Source of the DNA: Nitratidesulfovibrio termitidis HI1
Lineage (GTDB): Bacteria > Desulfobacterota > Desulfovibrionia > Desulfovibrionales > Desulfovibrionaceae
Direction: 5' to 3'
Length of the DNA stretch: 64,000 bases
NCBI RefSeq assembly: GCF_000504305.1
Contig: NZ_KI632512.1
Location: 3,412,404-3,476,403 of the forward strand
In this document: positions 51,387 to 59,501 of the stretch, piece by piece
How positions within the stretch are numbered: position 1 is the first letter of the stretch
Layout: each line of letters starts with the position of its first letter
Made by a program: the position numbers and the translations under genes
The notes under the pieces: model-generated
What the model was told of the DNA's origin: nothing
The model's input: the letters and a program-made list of their open reading frames with translations, nothing else
Database searches by the model: none

Positions 51387-51612
51387 GCAGATTGCGATAG
51401 CGCAGCGCACACTGAAGCGCGGCCTGCACCAGTCAATCGCAGAACTCGCGTAGCCCGCACCAGAACAGTTTCCTTACCGACCATGAATCCCGGTCCGGCG
51501 GATGACATGCACGTCGCCCGCCGGACCGGAATCCGTAGACGCAAACGGAGGTGAGGCCGTTTTCACCGGTCCGCCACAGCCTTTGTCCACCATATTTCCA
51601 CAAGGATGCCCC
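51387..51612. other. Remainder of the dhaK-dhaL spacer with a 12-bp hairpin
   Basis: No gene. CCGGTCCGGCGG (51490-51501) and CCGCCGGACCGG (51518-51529) form a perfect 12-bp stem with a 16-nt loop, no T-run following. It may affect dhaL expression. Confidence 0.5.
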
Positions 51613-52245
51613 ATGCAGATCACCCGCGATCACATCCTCACATGGCTCGCCAGGCTGGGCGACATCATGCGCGACAACCGCACGTATCTCACCGATCTCG
51701 ACGCCGCCATCGGCGATGCCGACCACGGCATCAACATGGACCGGGGCTTCAGCAAGGTGCAGGAAAAACTGCCCACCTTCGCGGACAAGGACATCGGCGC
51801 CATTCTGAAGGATACCGGCATGGTGTTGCTGTCCACCGTGGGCGGGGCCAGCGGCCCCCTGTACGGCACCTTTTTCATGAAGGCCGGGCTTGCCGTGGCG
51901 GGCAAGGACGCCCTGGACGCCCCCGACGTGCAGGCCCTGCTGGATGCCGGGGTGGAGGGTGTGGTCTCGCGCGGGCGGCCCGTGCTGCACGACAAGACCA
52001 TGTTCGACGCCTGGAAGCCCGCCATCGACGCCTACCGTGACGCCGTGGCGGGCGGGGCAGACCTGCTGGCCGGGCTGGATGCCGCCGTGGCTGCGGCGGA
52101 AGACGGCATGCGCGCCACCATTCCGTTGCAGGCCCGCAAGGGCCGCGCCAGCTACCTTGGCGAGCGCAGCATCGGCCATCAGGACCCCGGGGCCACCTCC
52201 ACGGTGCTGTTGCTGACCGCCCTGCGCGACGTGGTGCGGGGGTAG
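51613..52245 (+). CDS. dhaL: Dihydroxyacetone kinase subunit DhaL
   Basis: 210 residues; AAGGATG precedes the ATG. DhaL carries a tightly bound ADP that is phosphorylated by DhaM and used on DhaK-bound dihydroxyacetone. The Mg/ADP-binding Asp residues are in LDAAIGDADHGINMDRGF, and the Gly/Ser loop is VGGASGPLYGTFF. The final stretch ASYLGERSIGHQDPGATST is the conserved DhaL end. Length is normal. dhaM follows after 3 nt. Confidence 0.95.
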   Translation: MQITRDHILTWLARLGDIMRDNRTYLTDLDAAIGDADHGINMDRGFSKVQEKLPTFADKDIGAILKDTGMVLLSTVGGASGPLYGTFFMKAGLAVAGKDALDAPDVQALLDAGVEGVVSRGRPVLHDKTMFDAWKPAIDAYRDAVAGGADLLAGLDAAVAAAEDGMRATIPLQARKGRASYLGERSIGHQDPGATSTVLLLTALRDVVRG

Positions 52246-52248
52246 CCC

Positions 52249-54780
52249 ATGGTCGGCATTGTCGTGGTCACGCACAGCGCCGTGCTGGGGCAGGGCGTGA
52301 AGGAACTGGCGGAGCAGATGACGCAGGGCCGTGTGCCGCTGGCCGTGGCGGGCGGCATCGACGACCCGGACCACCCCATCGGCACCGACCCCATGCGGGT
52401 CATGGCCGCCATAGAAGCAGTGCAGCAGGGCGACGGCGTGCTGGTGCTGATGGACCTTGGCAGCGCCCTGATGAGCGCGGAAACGGCGCTGGACCTGCTG
52501 CCGCCCGAAGTTGCGGCGCAGGTGCGGCTGTGCCCGGCCCCGCTGGTGGAGGGCGTCATGGCCGCCGCCGTGCAGGCATCCATCGGGGCGGACCTTGAAA
52601 CCGTGCTGCGCGAAGCGCAGTCCGCCCTGGCGGCAAAGGCCGAACTGCTGGGCATGCCCCTGACGCAGGAAGGCGGCGGGGTGGTCGAGTCACCGCCCCC
52701 GGCGGCGGGCGCATCCCCGGCAGCCAGCCATGAACTGACCCTGATGGTGCCCAACCGCCTTGGCCTGCATGCCCGGCCCGCCGCGCGCATCGTCACCGCG
52801 CTTGGCCCGTTCGTGGCCGACGTGCAACTGGCGCGTGGCGAACGTGTTGTTTCTGCCCGTTCGGTAAACCGTATCGCCACGCTGGCCGTGCGTGGGGGCG
52901 AAACCGTAACCTTCCGGGCCACCGGGGCGGATGCGGAGCAGGCCCTGAAGGCGCTGGCCGACCTTGCGGCGCAGAACTTCGGCGATTTGCCCGATGCAAC
53001 CACGCCGTCCGGCAAGTCCGTTGCGGCTGGACTGGACGGGCAGGGCAAGCCCGCTGCTGCGGGTGCGCCCGCCGCCAGAGGCGGCATCCCCGCCTCGCCG
53101 GGCATTGCCGTGGGACCGGCTGTCTGGCACCGCCCGGCGTTCGACGCGCCGCCGCCGGACCTGGTGGCGGGTGATCCTGACAGCGAGGCCGCACGGCTGG
53201 ACGCCGCGCTGGATGCGGCCCGCCGCGAACTGGCCGCGCTGGAACGGCGCACCGCCGCCATGGCGGGCAAGCAGGAGGCGGAAATCTTTGTCATGCACCG
53301 CCTGTTGCTGGACGATGCCACCATCGCGGGGGATGCGCGTCAGCGCATCGCGGAGCGCCGCGAACCCGCCGAGGCCGCATGGTATGCGGTGATCGACCAG
53401 GCGGCGGAAAGTTTCCGGCAACTGCCGGAAGGCTACATGCGCGAACGCGCGGCAGACCTTGTGGACGTGGGGGCGCGCGTGCTGCGCCTGCTGACCGGCG
53501 CGCCGCCGTCCGGACCGCGTCTGGACCGGCCCTCGGTGCTGCTGGCCACGGACCTTGGCCCTTCGGACATGGCCCACCTGGACCCCGCGCTGGTGCTGGG
53601 CATCGTCACCGCGCAGGGCGGGGCCACCTCGCACGCGGCCATCCTGGCCCGGTCCATGGGCATTCCGGCGGTGGCGGGCGCGGGGGCGTTGGCCGCCAGC
53701 GTGGCCGATGGCGTCACCGTGGCGCTGGACGGCGCCACCGGAGAGGTGTGGATTGCCCCAGCGCCCGATGTGCTGTCCACCATCGAATCCCGCCGGGCCG
53801 CGTGGCTGGCCGCGCGGCAGGCCGCACTGGCCGGGGCCGCCCGGCCCGCCGTGACCGTCGATGGCCGCCACCTGCACGTGCACGCCAACATCGGCACCCC
53901 CGTGGACGCCGCGCCCGCCTTGCAGAACGGCGCGGAGGGCGTGGGCCTGTTCCGCACCGAGTTCCTGTTTCTGGACCGGGCCGCCGCCCCGGACGAGGAG
54001 GAGCAGCGCGCCGCCTACGTGGCCGCTGCCGCCGCCATGCCCGGCCTGTCGGTGGTGGTCCGCACCCTGGACATCGGCGGCGACAAGCCGGTGCCCTATC
54101 TGGGCGACTTCGCGGCGGGAGAGGACAACCCCTTCCTGGGGCTGCGGGGCATCCGCTTCTGCCTCGCCCGGCGCGAACTGTTCCTGACCCAGTTGCGCGC
54201 CCTGCTGCGCGCCGCTGCCGAACATCCCCTGCGGATCATGTTCCCCATGGTGGCGCACCCAGGCGAACTGGCCGCCGCAAAGGCCCTGCTGGAAGAAGCC
54301 CGCGCCGCGCTGGCGGCGGAAGGGCTGCCGCACGGCCCGGTAGAGGTGGGCATCATGGTCGAGGTGCCCGCCGCCGTGGCCCTGGCGGACCAGTTGGCGC
54401 GCGAATCGGCCTTCTTCAGCATCGGCACCAACGATCTGGCCCAGTATGTCATGGCCGCCGACCGGGGCAACGCCGCCGTGGCCGACCTGTCGGACGCGCT
54501 GCACCCCGCCGTGCTGCGCATGGTGCGCGACACCGTGGCGGCGGGCAATGCGGCGGGCATACCCGTGGCCATGTGCGGCGAACTGGCGGGCAACGCAGAG
54601 GCCATCCCGCTGCTGGTGGGGCTGGGGCTGGACGAACTGAGCATGAACGGCCCGGCCATTCCGCGCGCCAAGGACGTGGTGCGCGGCTGCGACATGACGG
54701 CCTGCGTCAGGCTTGCGGAGCGGGCGCTGGACCTGCCCGATGCGGCAGCCGTGCGGCGCTTGCTGCGGGAAGGCGGGTAG
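52249..54780 (+). CDS. dhaM: DhaM phosphotransferase with complete HPr and enzyme I
   Basis: 843 residues, three PTS parts in one chain: EIIA-Dha (about 1-130, phospho-His H9 in VVVTHSAVLGQG), HPr (about 160-245, H174 in LGLHARPA) and enzyme I (about 275-843, H462 in GGATSHAAILARSMG). E. coli DhaM has only a truncated EI; here the C-terminal PEP-binding barrel is complete, with LFRTEFLFLD, RTLDIGGDKPVPYL, IGTNDLAQYVMAADR and the Cys C776 in AMCGELAG. It should therefore take phosphate straight from PEP without general PTS proteins. Its start is 3 nt after dhaL. A terminator follows. Confidence 0.94.
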   Translation: MVGIVVVTHSAVLGQGVKELAEQMTQGRVPLAVAGGIDDPDHPIGTDPMRVMAAIEAVQQGDGVLVLMDLGSALMSAETALDLLPPEVAAQVRLCPAPLVEGVMAAAVQASIGADLETVLREAQSALAAKAELLGMPLTQEGGGVVESPPPAAGASPAASHELTLMVPNRLGLHARPAARIVTALGPFVADVQLARGERVVSARSVNRIATLAVRGGETVTFRATGADAEQALKALADLAAQNFGDLPDATTPSGKSVAAGLDGQGKPAAAGAPAARGGIPASPGIAVGPAVWHRPAFDAPPPDLVAGDPDSEAARLDAALDAARRELAALERRTAAMAGKQEAEIFVMHRLLLDDATIAGDARQRIAERREPAEAAWYAVIDQAAESFRQLPEGYMRERAADLVDVGARVLRLLTGAPPSGPRLDRPSVLLATDLGPSDMAHLDPALVLGIVTAQGGATSHAAILARSMGIPAVAGAGALAASVADGVTVALDGATGEVWIAPAPDVLSTIESRRAAWLAARQAALAGAARPAVTVDGRHLHVHANIGTPVDAAPALQNGAEGVGLFRTEFLFLDRAAAPDEEEQRAAYVAAAAAMPGLSVVVRTLDIGGDKPVPYLGDFAAGEDNPFLGLRGIRFCLARRELFLTQLRALLRAAAEHPLRIMFPMVAHPGELAAAKALLEEARAALAAEGLPHGPVEVGIMVEVPAAVALADQLARESAFFSIGTNDLAQYVMAADRGNAAVADLSDALHPAVLRMVRDTVAAGNAAGIPVAMCGELAGNAEAIPLLVGLGLDELSMNGPAIPRAKDVVRGCDMTACVRLAERALDLPDAAAVRRLLREGG

Positions 54781-54821
54781 CCGTCGTGGCGCACCGTTGC
54801 GACGTGAGTTGATACCGAAAG

Positions 54822-54854
54822 GGGCCGCGCGGTTGCATCACCGGGCGGCCTTTT
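54822..54854 (+). terminator. Intrinsic terminator of the dha operon
   Basis: GGCCGC(G)CGG / CCG(G)GCGGCC with TTGCATCA loop, followed by TTTTC, about 40 nt after the dhaM stop. Confidence 0.82.
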
Positions 54855-55137
54855 CTGTGTGCATCGCGTGCCGCGCCGGACGCGCGGCCCCGCCGTTGTT
54901 CGGGCAGGGGCAGTGGGAAGTGAGCAGCGGACAGAAGGAGAAACGCGACAAGGCGGAACCATCGAAAAAATGGCTCCGCCTTGACGTGACATGTACAGGC
55001 CGCGCAACACCGCGCGACCAGAAAAGCCCAACGGGTGACCTGGACGGTGCGCATGCTTTCCCGCCCGGCAATCGGCCAGCGCCGACTGTGCCCGCGAAAC
55101 GCGGGCCGGAAACGGGTGGGCGGGGCGCCCGAAGCCG
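54855..55137. other. Gap between dhaM and flgM with an A-rich-loop hairpin
   Basis: No gene. CAAGGCGGAACCAT (54949-54962) / ATGGCTCCGCCTTG (54970-54983) makes a 14-bp stem (one mismatch) with loop CGAAAAA. It may end flgM transcription on the minus strand, though no clear T-run follows. GCCCGCG-AAA-CGCGGGC lies near 55090. Confidence 0.45.
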
Positions 55138-55449
55138 CTAGCCGAACAGGTCCTGTTCTTCCTTGAGCAGCTTTTCGGCCACGGCGCGCGAGTCCACCTG
55201 ATACTCGCCGGATTCCACCTTGCTCTTCAGCGCGTCCACCTTTTCCTGCCGCACGTCGGGCGCGGCAAGGGCTGCGGAATACGCTTCCGTGCGCAGCTTC
55301 GCCTCGTCGGAAAGGCTTACCCGGTCGCCCTGCGAAGAGGACGCGGTGTCGCTTTCCTTGCGGGCGGCGGTGCGCTTGGTCTGGAGCTCGGACTGTTCCA
55401 GCTTGGTCCTGTACGGATCCAGGTTCTTGAGATAGTTCTTGATTTCCAT
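55138..55449 (-). CDS. flgM: Anti-sigma-28 factor FlgM
   Basis: 103 residues; GGGGAGG precedes the ATG. The C-terminal half has the FlgM helices that bind FliA: VDALKSKVESGEYQVDSRAVAEKLL. The N-terminal half is charged and disordered-looking, as in FlgM of other bacteria, where it helps export through the flagellar hook. It holds sigma-28 inactive until the hook-basal body is complete. The upstream sigma-28-like promoter and the partner gene 46 nt before it fit a late-flagellar unit. Confidence 0.93.
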   Translation of the reverse strand: MEIKNYLKNLDPYRTKLEQSELQTKRTAARKESDTASSSQGDRVSLSDEAKLRTEAYSAALAAPDVRQEKVDALKSKVESGEYQVDSRAVAEKLLKEEQDLFG

Positions 55450-55495
55450 GGTAACCTCCCCGGGGGAGCATACCGTTTATCGGAACGTGGATGGC

Positions 55496-55912
55496 CTAAA
55501 GCATGGTATCGTCCACTGTTTCGAGAGCAATGTGCCATAGCCGGTCAAGGATTCTCGCCTTCTCCGCTGGCGCTACCTCGACGGGGCCTTCCGGCCCGGC
55601 GCGGAACACCTGGATGTCCAGCTGCGTCGGAGGATACGTGAAGGTGAGCGTTTCTCCCAATTCCTGTTCCAGCTTCTGCCGAATCTCTCGTACGACGGGG
55701 TTGTCGCTTCCCGCAAGCAGAAGATTCTCCATGATCTCACGAGCCACACGTTCCACCATGAATCTTCGCTTTACCTCAGGAGGAATGGCGCTTTCCTCCT
55801 CGCCCGACGCGAGACGCATGGCCTGCCGGTAGCGGGCCAGCCTGCGCGCGGTCACAAGCTGCTTGTCGTAATGCAGCAGCATGTTGCGAAGGTAAAACGA
55901 GTTCGTGGTCAC
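55496..55912 (-). CDS. FlgM-associated small protein (Desulfovibrio type)
   Basis: 138 residues with a GTG start and GGGGAG upstream. No enzyme motif. It is helical and charged: MTTNSFYLRNMLLHYDKQLV, EVKRRFMVERVAREIMENLL and REIRQKLEQELGETLTFTYP, ending in KARILDRLWHIALETVDDTML. A protein of this kind is found next to flgM in Desulfovibrio and is annotated only as FlgM-associated. It lies directly behind a sigma-28-like promoter, so a late flagellar role, perhaps chaperone or regulator, is likely. Confidence 0.8.
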   Translation of the reverse strand: MTTNSFYLRNMLLHYDKQLVTARRLARYRQAMRLASGEEESAIPPEVKRRFMVERVAREIMENLLLAGSDNPVVREIRQKLEQELGETLTFTYPPTQLDIQVFRAGPEGPVEVAPAEKARILDRLWHIALETVDDTML

Positions 55913-55933
55913 GGTAGTCTCCCCTCATATCGC

Positions 55934-55961
55934 CTATCGGCTATCCAAAGGGGAAACTTTA
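55934..55961 (-). promoter_or_regulatory. Sigma-28 (FliA) promoter of the flgM unit
   Basis: On the minus strand TAAAGTTT (55961-55954), 12-nt spacer, GCCGATAG (55941-55934). This matches the FliA consensus TAAAGTTT-N11-GCCGATAA in 15 of 16 bases, with a spacer one base longer. Confidence 0.8.
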
Positions 55962-56460
55962 GGGGGCGGACGCATTTTTTTCCGAAAAAATTTTCCGGCC
56001 AATGCGAAGAGGGAAGACCCGCCCATGCACTCACCCCTCCTATCGGCGGCTGGCGCGGAAACATTAGGTGATTTTGCGGTGTGACTGCATTCTTTTAGGG
56101 AAGGTAGGGAATGCCCCCATCATGCGTGGGGTGTACTGCATATGTACGCCGGGGTATGAATGCACTGTCGCATGGTGCTGTGGGTACATGCATGCGGTGC
56201 GGCTGTACGTGGGGCATACTTGCGCCCGGCGCTGCCATGGGGCATGACACGCAAGGCGTGCCGCCCGCTGCCCGCACGCAGCTCGTATGGGAAAGGGAGG
56301 CTGGCCAGGTTGCTCTGGCTGACCCGCAGGCACGGCTGGCGTCCTGGCAGATGCCCGGTCTCCGGGGCCCGGCTGTACCGGGAAACCGGCTGCCCGGCCT
56401 GACGTCGGGCCTTTCCCGCACAGGGCGCGACCGTTACCTTCTTTCCGGAGCCGCAACCGC
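55962..56460. other. Gap upstream of maf
   Basis: No gene is supported. CCATCATGCGTGGG at 56117-56130 is the third copy of the 14-mer word. The area 55970-56000 is A/T-rich. From 56150 the sequence is full of GCATG/CATGC words. The promoter of maf could not be named. Confidence 0.35.
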
Positions 56461-57126
56461 ATGACCGATCACACCCCGCAGACCCAGCCTTACCCGGCGG
56501 ATATCCCCGGCGTTGCCACGCCCGCAGGCCCCTTCCGGGCGTTGCTGCCCGTGGTGCTGGCCTCGGGTTCGCCCCGCCGCCGCGAGTTCCTGCATTCCCT
56601 CGGGTTGCCGTTCGAGGTGTACGGCAACGGCGCGGCTGAGCCGGAGCCACGGCCCTCGGAAGCCCCGTCTGCATACGCCCGTCGCGCTGCGGCGGCCAAG
56701 GCAGCCTCCGTGGCTGCAACGCGCCCCGGCTGTGTGGTCATTGCGGCGGACACGGTGGTGGCCTTGCACGGCGAGATCATGGGCAAGCCGCGCGACCGCA
56801 TGGATGCCGTGCGCATGCTCTCCCGGCTGGCGGGGCACACCCACGATGTGGTAAGCGCCTGCTGCGTGGCCCTGCCGGACGGCAGCAGTGAGATATTTCA
56901 CGCCGTCACCCGCGTGACCATGTGGGATGTACCCACAACCGCACTGGCCGCCTACGCCGCCACGGGAGAACCCGACGACAAGGCCGGGGCCTACGGCATC
57001 CAGGGAGTGGGGGCGTTTCTGGTGGAATCCATCGCAGGCTCGTGGAGCAACGTGGTGGGGTTGCCGGTGGCGGAACTTGTCCGGCTGTTGCTGCATCACG
57101 GGTGCATCGAGCCGGCAGGCGAGTAG
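56461..57126 (+). CDS. maf: Maf-family nucleotide pyrophosphatase
   Basis: 221 residues. The Maf/HAM1-like core starts at LLPVVLASGSPRRREFLHSLGLPFEV, then DTVVALHGEIMGKPRDRMDAVRML (catalytic Asp), and GAYGIQGVGAFLVESIAGSWSNVVGLP. These enzymes remove pyrophosphate from dTTP/UTP and modified nucleotides (YhdE/YceF types). The first 25 residues are an extension beyond the usual start. The gene is followed 75 nt later by pgpA, likely in one unit. Confidence 0.93.
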   Translation: MTDHTPQTQPYPADIPGVATPAGPFRALLPVVLASGSPRRREFLHSLGLPFEVYGNGAAEPEPRPSEAPSAYARRAAAAKAASVAATRPGCVVIAADTVVALHGEIMGKPRDRMDAVRMLSRLAGHTHDVVSACCVALPDGSSEIFHAVTRVTMWDVPTTALAAYAATGEPDDKAGAYGIQGVGAFLVESIAGSWSNVVGLPVAELVRLLLHHGCIEPAGE

Positions 57127-57201
57127 GTTGCGATACGCGTTGCAGTGGCGACACGCACGCGTCGTGTCCGCAACGCGGGACGAGAAGTACGGAGCACACC
57201 C

Positions 57202-57726
57202 ATGCACATGACGCACGACAACGGTTCTGAAGGCTGCACCTCGCCGCGTGAAGCACAAGGTCTGGACAAGCTGGCGCTGGAAGTGGCCCGGGTGTGGTAC
57301 GCCGGGCGCAGCCCCGTGGCCCCCGGCACGGTGGGGTCTGCCGTGGCCGCACTGCTGGCGCCCTGGCTGTTCCTGCCCTTGCCGCTGGGCTGGCGCGTGG
57401 TGGTGCTGCTGGCGGTGTTTTGCGGCGGGGCCTGGGCGGCGGGCCGCGCGGCGCGCGTGCTGGGGCGGTGCGACCCCGGCAGCGTGGTCATCGACGAGGT
57501 GGCCGGGCAGTGGGTGACCATGCTGCCCTTTGCCACGTTGTCGCCGCTGGGTGTGCTGACCGCCTTCGTGCTGTTCCGGGTGTTCGACATACTGAAGCCC
57601 GGTCCGGTGGGGGCCTCGGAATCGTGGTTGGATGGCGGCCCGGGCATCATGATCGACGACGTGGTGGCCGGGGCCTGCGCGGCGGCGGTGCTGGCCGTGC
57701 TGCTGTGGCTGGGGCTGCCGGGGTAA
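57202..57726 (+). CDS. pgpA: Phosphatidylglycerophosphatase A
   Basis: 174 residues; GGAGC lies 7-8 nt before the ATG 57202 (57208 also possible). Signatures are SPVAPGTVGSAVAALL, the acidic GRCDPGSVVIDEVAGQWV, and FRVFDILKPGPVGASE followed by GIMIDDVVAGACAA. It removes phosphate from phosphatidylglycerophosphate, the last step to phosphatidylglycerol, at the inner membrane; three to four hydrophobic helices are present. Length is normal for the family. A large perfect hairpin follows about 50 nt later. Confidence 0.94.
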   Translation: MHMTHDNGSEGCTSPREAQGLDKLALEVARVWYAGRSPVAPGTVGSAVAALLAPWLFLPLPLGWRVVVLLAVFCGGAWAAGRAARVLGRCDPGSVVIDEVAGQWVTMLPFATLSPLGVLTAFVLFRVFDILKPGPVGASESWLDGGPGIMIDDVVAGACAAAVLAVLLWLGLPG

Positions 57727-57778
57727 GAGGAGGCGGGGCTCCGCTGATTACGAACAATATGGCAAGTGCCGCCTGACG

Positions 57779-57827
57779 GCACGACGGCCCGCGTACCCGG
57801 AACCACCGGGTACGCGGGCCGTCGTGC
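57779..57827. terminator. Perfect 22-bp hairpin after pgpA
   Basis: Arms 57779-57800 (starting GCACGACGG) and 57806-57827 are exact reverse complements around AACCA. There is no T-run on either side, so termination may be factor-assisted or the hairpin may protect mRNA ends between convergent genes. Confidence 0.6.
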
Positions 57828-57873
57828 GTTGGGTGTGCTGTGTGTCGTGCGGCGTTGTTTGTGTGGCGTGGTC

Positions 57874-57929
57874 CGTGCGACATGGTTCGTGCGACATGGC
57901 CCGTGCGACATGGCCCGTGCGACATGGTT
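57874..57929. repeat. Four 14-bp tandem repeats
   Basis: CGTGCGACATGG plus TT or CC occurs four times in direct tandem, in the gap between the pgpA hairpin and the LysE gene. Non-coding, no flanking array like a CRISPR. Confidence 0.85.
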
Positions 57930-57984
57930 CGATCTGGCAGTTGCCCGCTGACGGTGGGCAGCGCCGTGCTGCTGGCGTGGCGGA

Positions 57985-58749
57985 TCAGCCCCGCTCGGCC
58001 AGCGCCAGCCGGACGCCCAGATACAGGAACAGCGCGCCAAGGCAGCGGTCGCCCCACCGGGCAAAACGGGCCGCCAGCGCCCCGGTCTGGAAGATGCTGC
58101 CCAGCCGTGCGGCGCCCCAGGCCACCAGCAGGTTCACCAGCGTGCCGTTGACGGTGAAGATGCCCCCCAGCATCAGAAAGGCCAGCGGGGACGGGGGCGC
58201 GCCCGCGCCGCCGCCATCCACGAATTGCGGCAGAAAGGCCAGGAAGAACAGCGCCACCTTGGGGTTCAGGGCATTGGTCAGAAACCCCTGCGCGAACACC
58301 CCTCGCAGGGTTGTCCGCGGGGTCTGGCCGGTGGAGGGGCCGCTCTGGTCGCGCCCGCCTGGCGTTGCCGCGTTGCGGGATGCGGGACCGGCGGGGGGGA
58401 CGGGTACCGCCGGACCTTTGCGGGTCAGCAGCATGGTGCATCCCATGTACAGCAGGTAGGCAGCGCCCAGCAGCTTCATCACGGTGAAGGCCGTGGCCGA
58501 TGTGGCCAGCACGGCGGACAGGCCGAGGGCCGCAGCCGCGATATGCACTGAGCAGCCCGCGCCGACGCCCAGCGCCGCCGCCACCCCGGCGCGCAGTCCG
58601 CATGTGCCGCTCGTGCCACATGCGCCACATGCGCCACATGCGCCACATGCGGTAGACCGGGCGATGATGTACAGCATGTCCGGGCCGGGGGTGATGTTCA
58701 GCAGTAGCCCCGAGGCCACGAACAGCCAGATGTCGTGCACGCCGTGCAT
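57985..58749 (-). CDS. LysE/RhtB-family amino-acid exporter
   Basis: 254 residues, longer than the usual 205-210. N-terminal MHGVHDIWLFVASGLLLNITPGPDMLYI has the conserved TPGPD motif; later helices are IAAAALGLSAVLATSATAF, KLLGAAYLLYMGCTML, the NALNPKVALFFLAFLPQF signature and the last TM pair. Extra length comes from four in-frame Ala-Cys-Gly repeats (DNA 58615-58650) after helix 1 and a Gly/Pro-rich insertion (PAGPASRNAATPGGRDQSG) in the central loop. Both lie in loops, so transport may survive. The substrate is unknown. Confidence 0.9.
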   Translation of the reverse strand: MHGVHDIWLFVASGLLLNITPGPDMLYIIARSTACGACGACGACGTSGTCGLRAGVAAALGVGAGCSVHIAAAALGLSAVLATSATAFTVMKLLGAAYLLYMGCTMLLTRKGPAVPVPPAGPASRNAATPGGRDQSGPSTGQTPRTTLRGVFAQGFLTNALNPKVALFFLAFLPQFVDGGGAGAPPSPLAFLMLGGIFTVNGTLVNLLVAWGAARLGSIFQTGALAARFARWGDRCLGALFLYLGVRLALAERG

Positions 58750-59501
58750 GGCGTCCCTCCGATGTTTTCGCCCTCATGCTCCCCGGTCCGCCGGGCGTCA
58801 ACCCGGAGCATGCCCGGAGCATGCCCGGAGCATGCCGGGCGGGTGTCCGGCAATGTGCGCCGCGCTCCTGTGGAAAATGTGTATTTCTTTTTTATAATAC
58901 TGGAATAAAACTAATTTTTTTACACGTGACATGTGCGCCCGGCACAGGTCATGACCTTTGGAAAGGCGCATGGAGGACGCGCGCGGTCGCCTTGGGCGCG
59001 CGGTCGCCTTGGGCGCGCGGTCGCCTTGGGCGCGCGGTCGCCTTGGGCGCGCGGTGTGCGCAACGGTGTGCATATCTTTGATATCATGTTGAGATGAAAA
59101 CCAATTCAAATACTCGGGGGAAGGATGGGATCAAGGTGACGGGAGGCCATTGGGCGGGGCGCCGCGCACCGGTGGAGAAGGGAAGGCGCCGGCCACGAAA
59201 CCCGGAGCGGGGAGCGACCAGGCGGAAGGAGCCGTGGAACTTGTTTCCGACATATGGGCTCCGGCCCGGACACGGGTACGAAACTTGCTTTTTTCTCGAG
59301 GCGGGTCGTCTTCTGGCCGGGGGCCGGGGGCCGGGGGCCGGGGGCCGGGGGCCAGGGGCCGGGGGCTGGGGGAGTCCGGGGGCTGGGGGATCCGGGGGCA
59401 GGGGGATCCGGCAGGGTTCCGCGCCCCCGGCGTTGTCCGGTGGATGCCCTGCCGATATCGTTTGCCGCCCTGCCGGAAATTGTCGTCAAGCGAGGTGAAG
59501 T
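58750..59501. other. Long gap with two tandem-repeat tracts
   Basis: No gene is supported. Tract 1 at 58979-59046 is four copies of GCGCGCGGTCGCCTTGG (17 bp) plus a partial fifth. Tract 2 at about 59319-59407 is a run of GGGCCGG/GGGGGC(T/C)G heptamers that could form G-rich structures before the activator gene. GAGCATGCCCG repeats lie at 58806-58834. The AT-rich part at 58875-58925 may hold a promoter. Confidence 0.55.

Noticed and set aside
57874-59046. Tandem repeats as a CRISPR array
   Set aside because: Units are directly adjacent with no unique spacers, and no cas genes are present.
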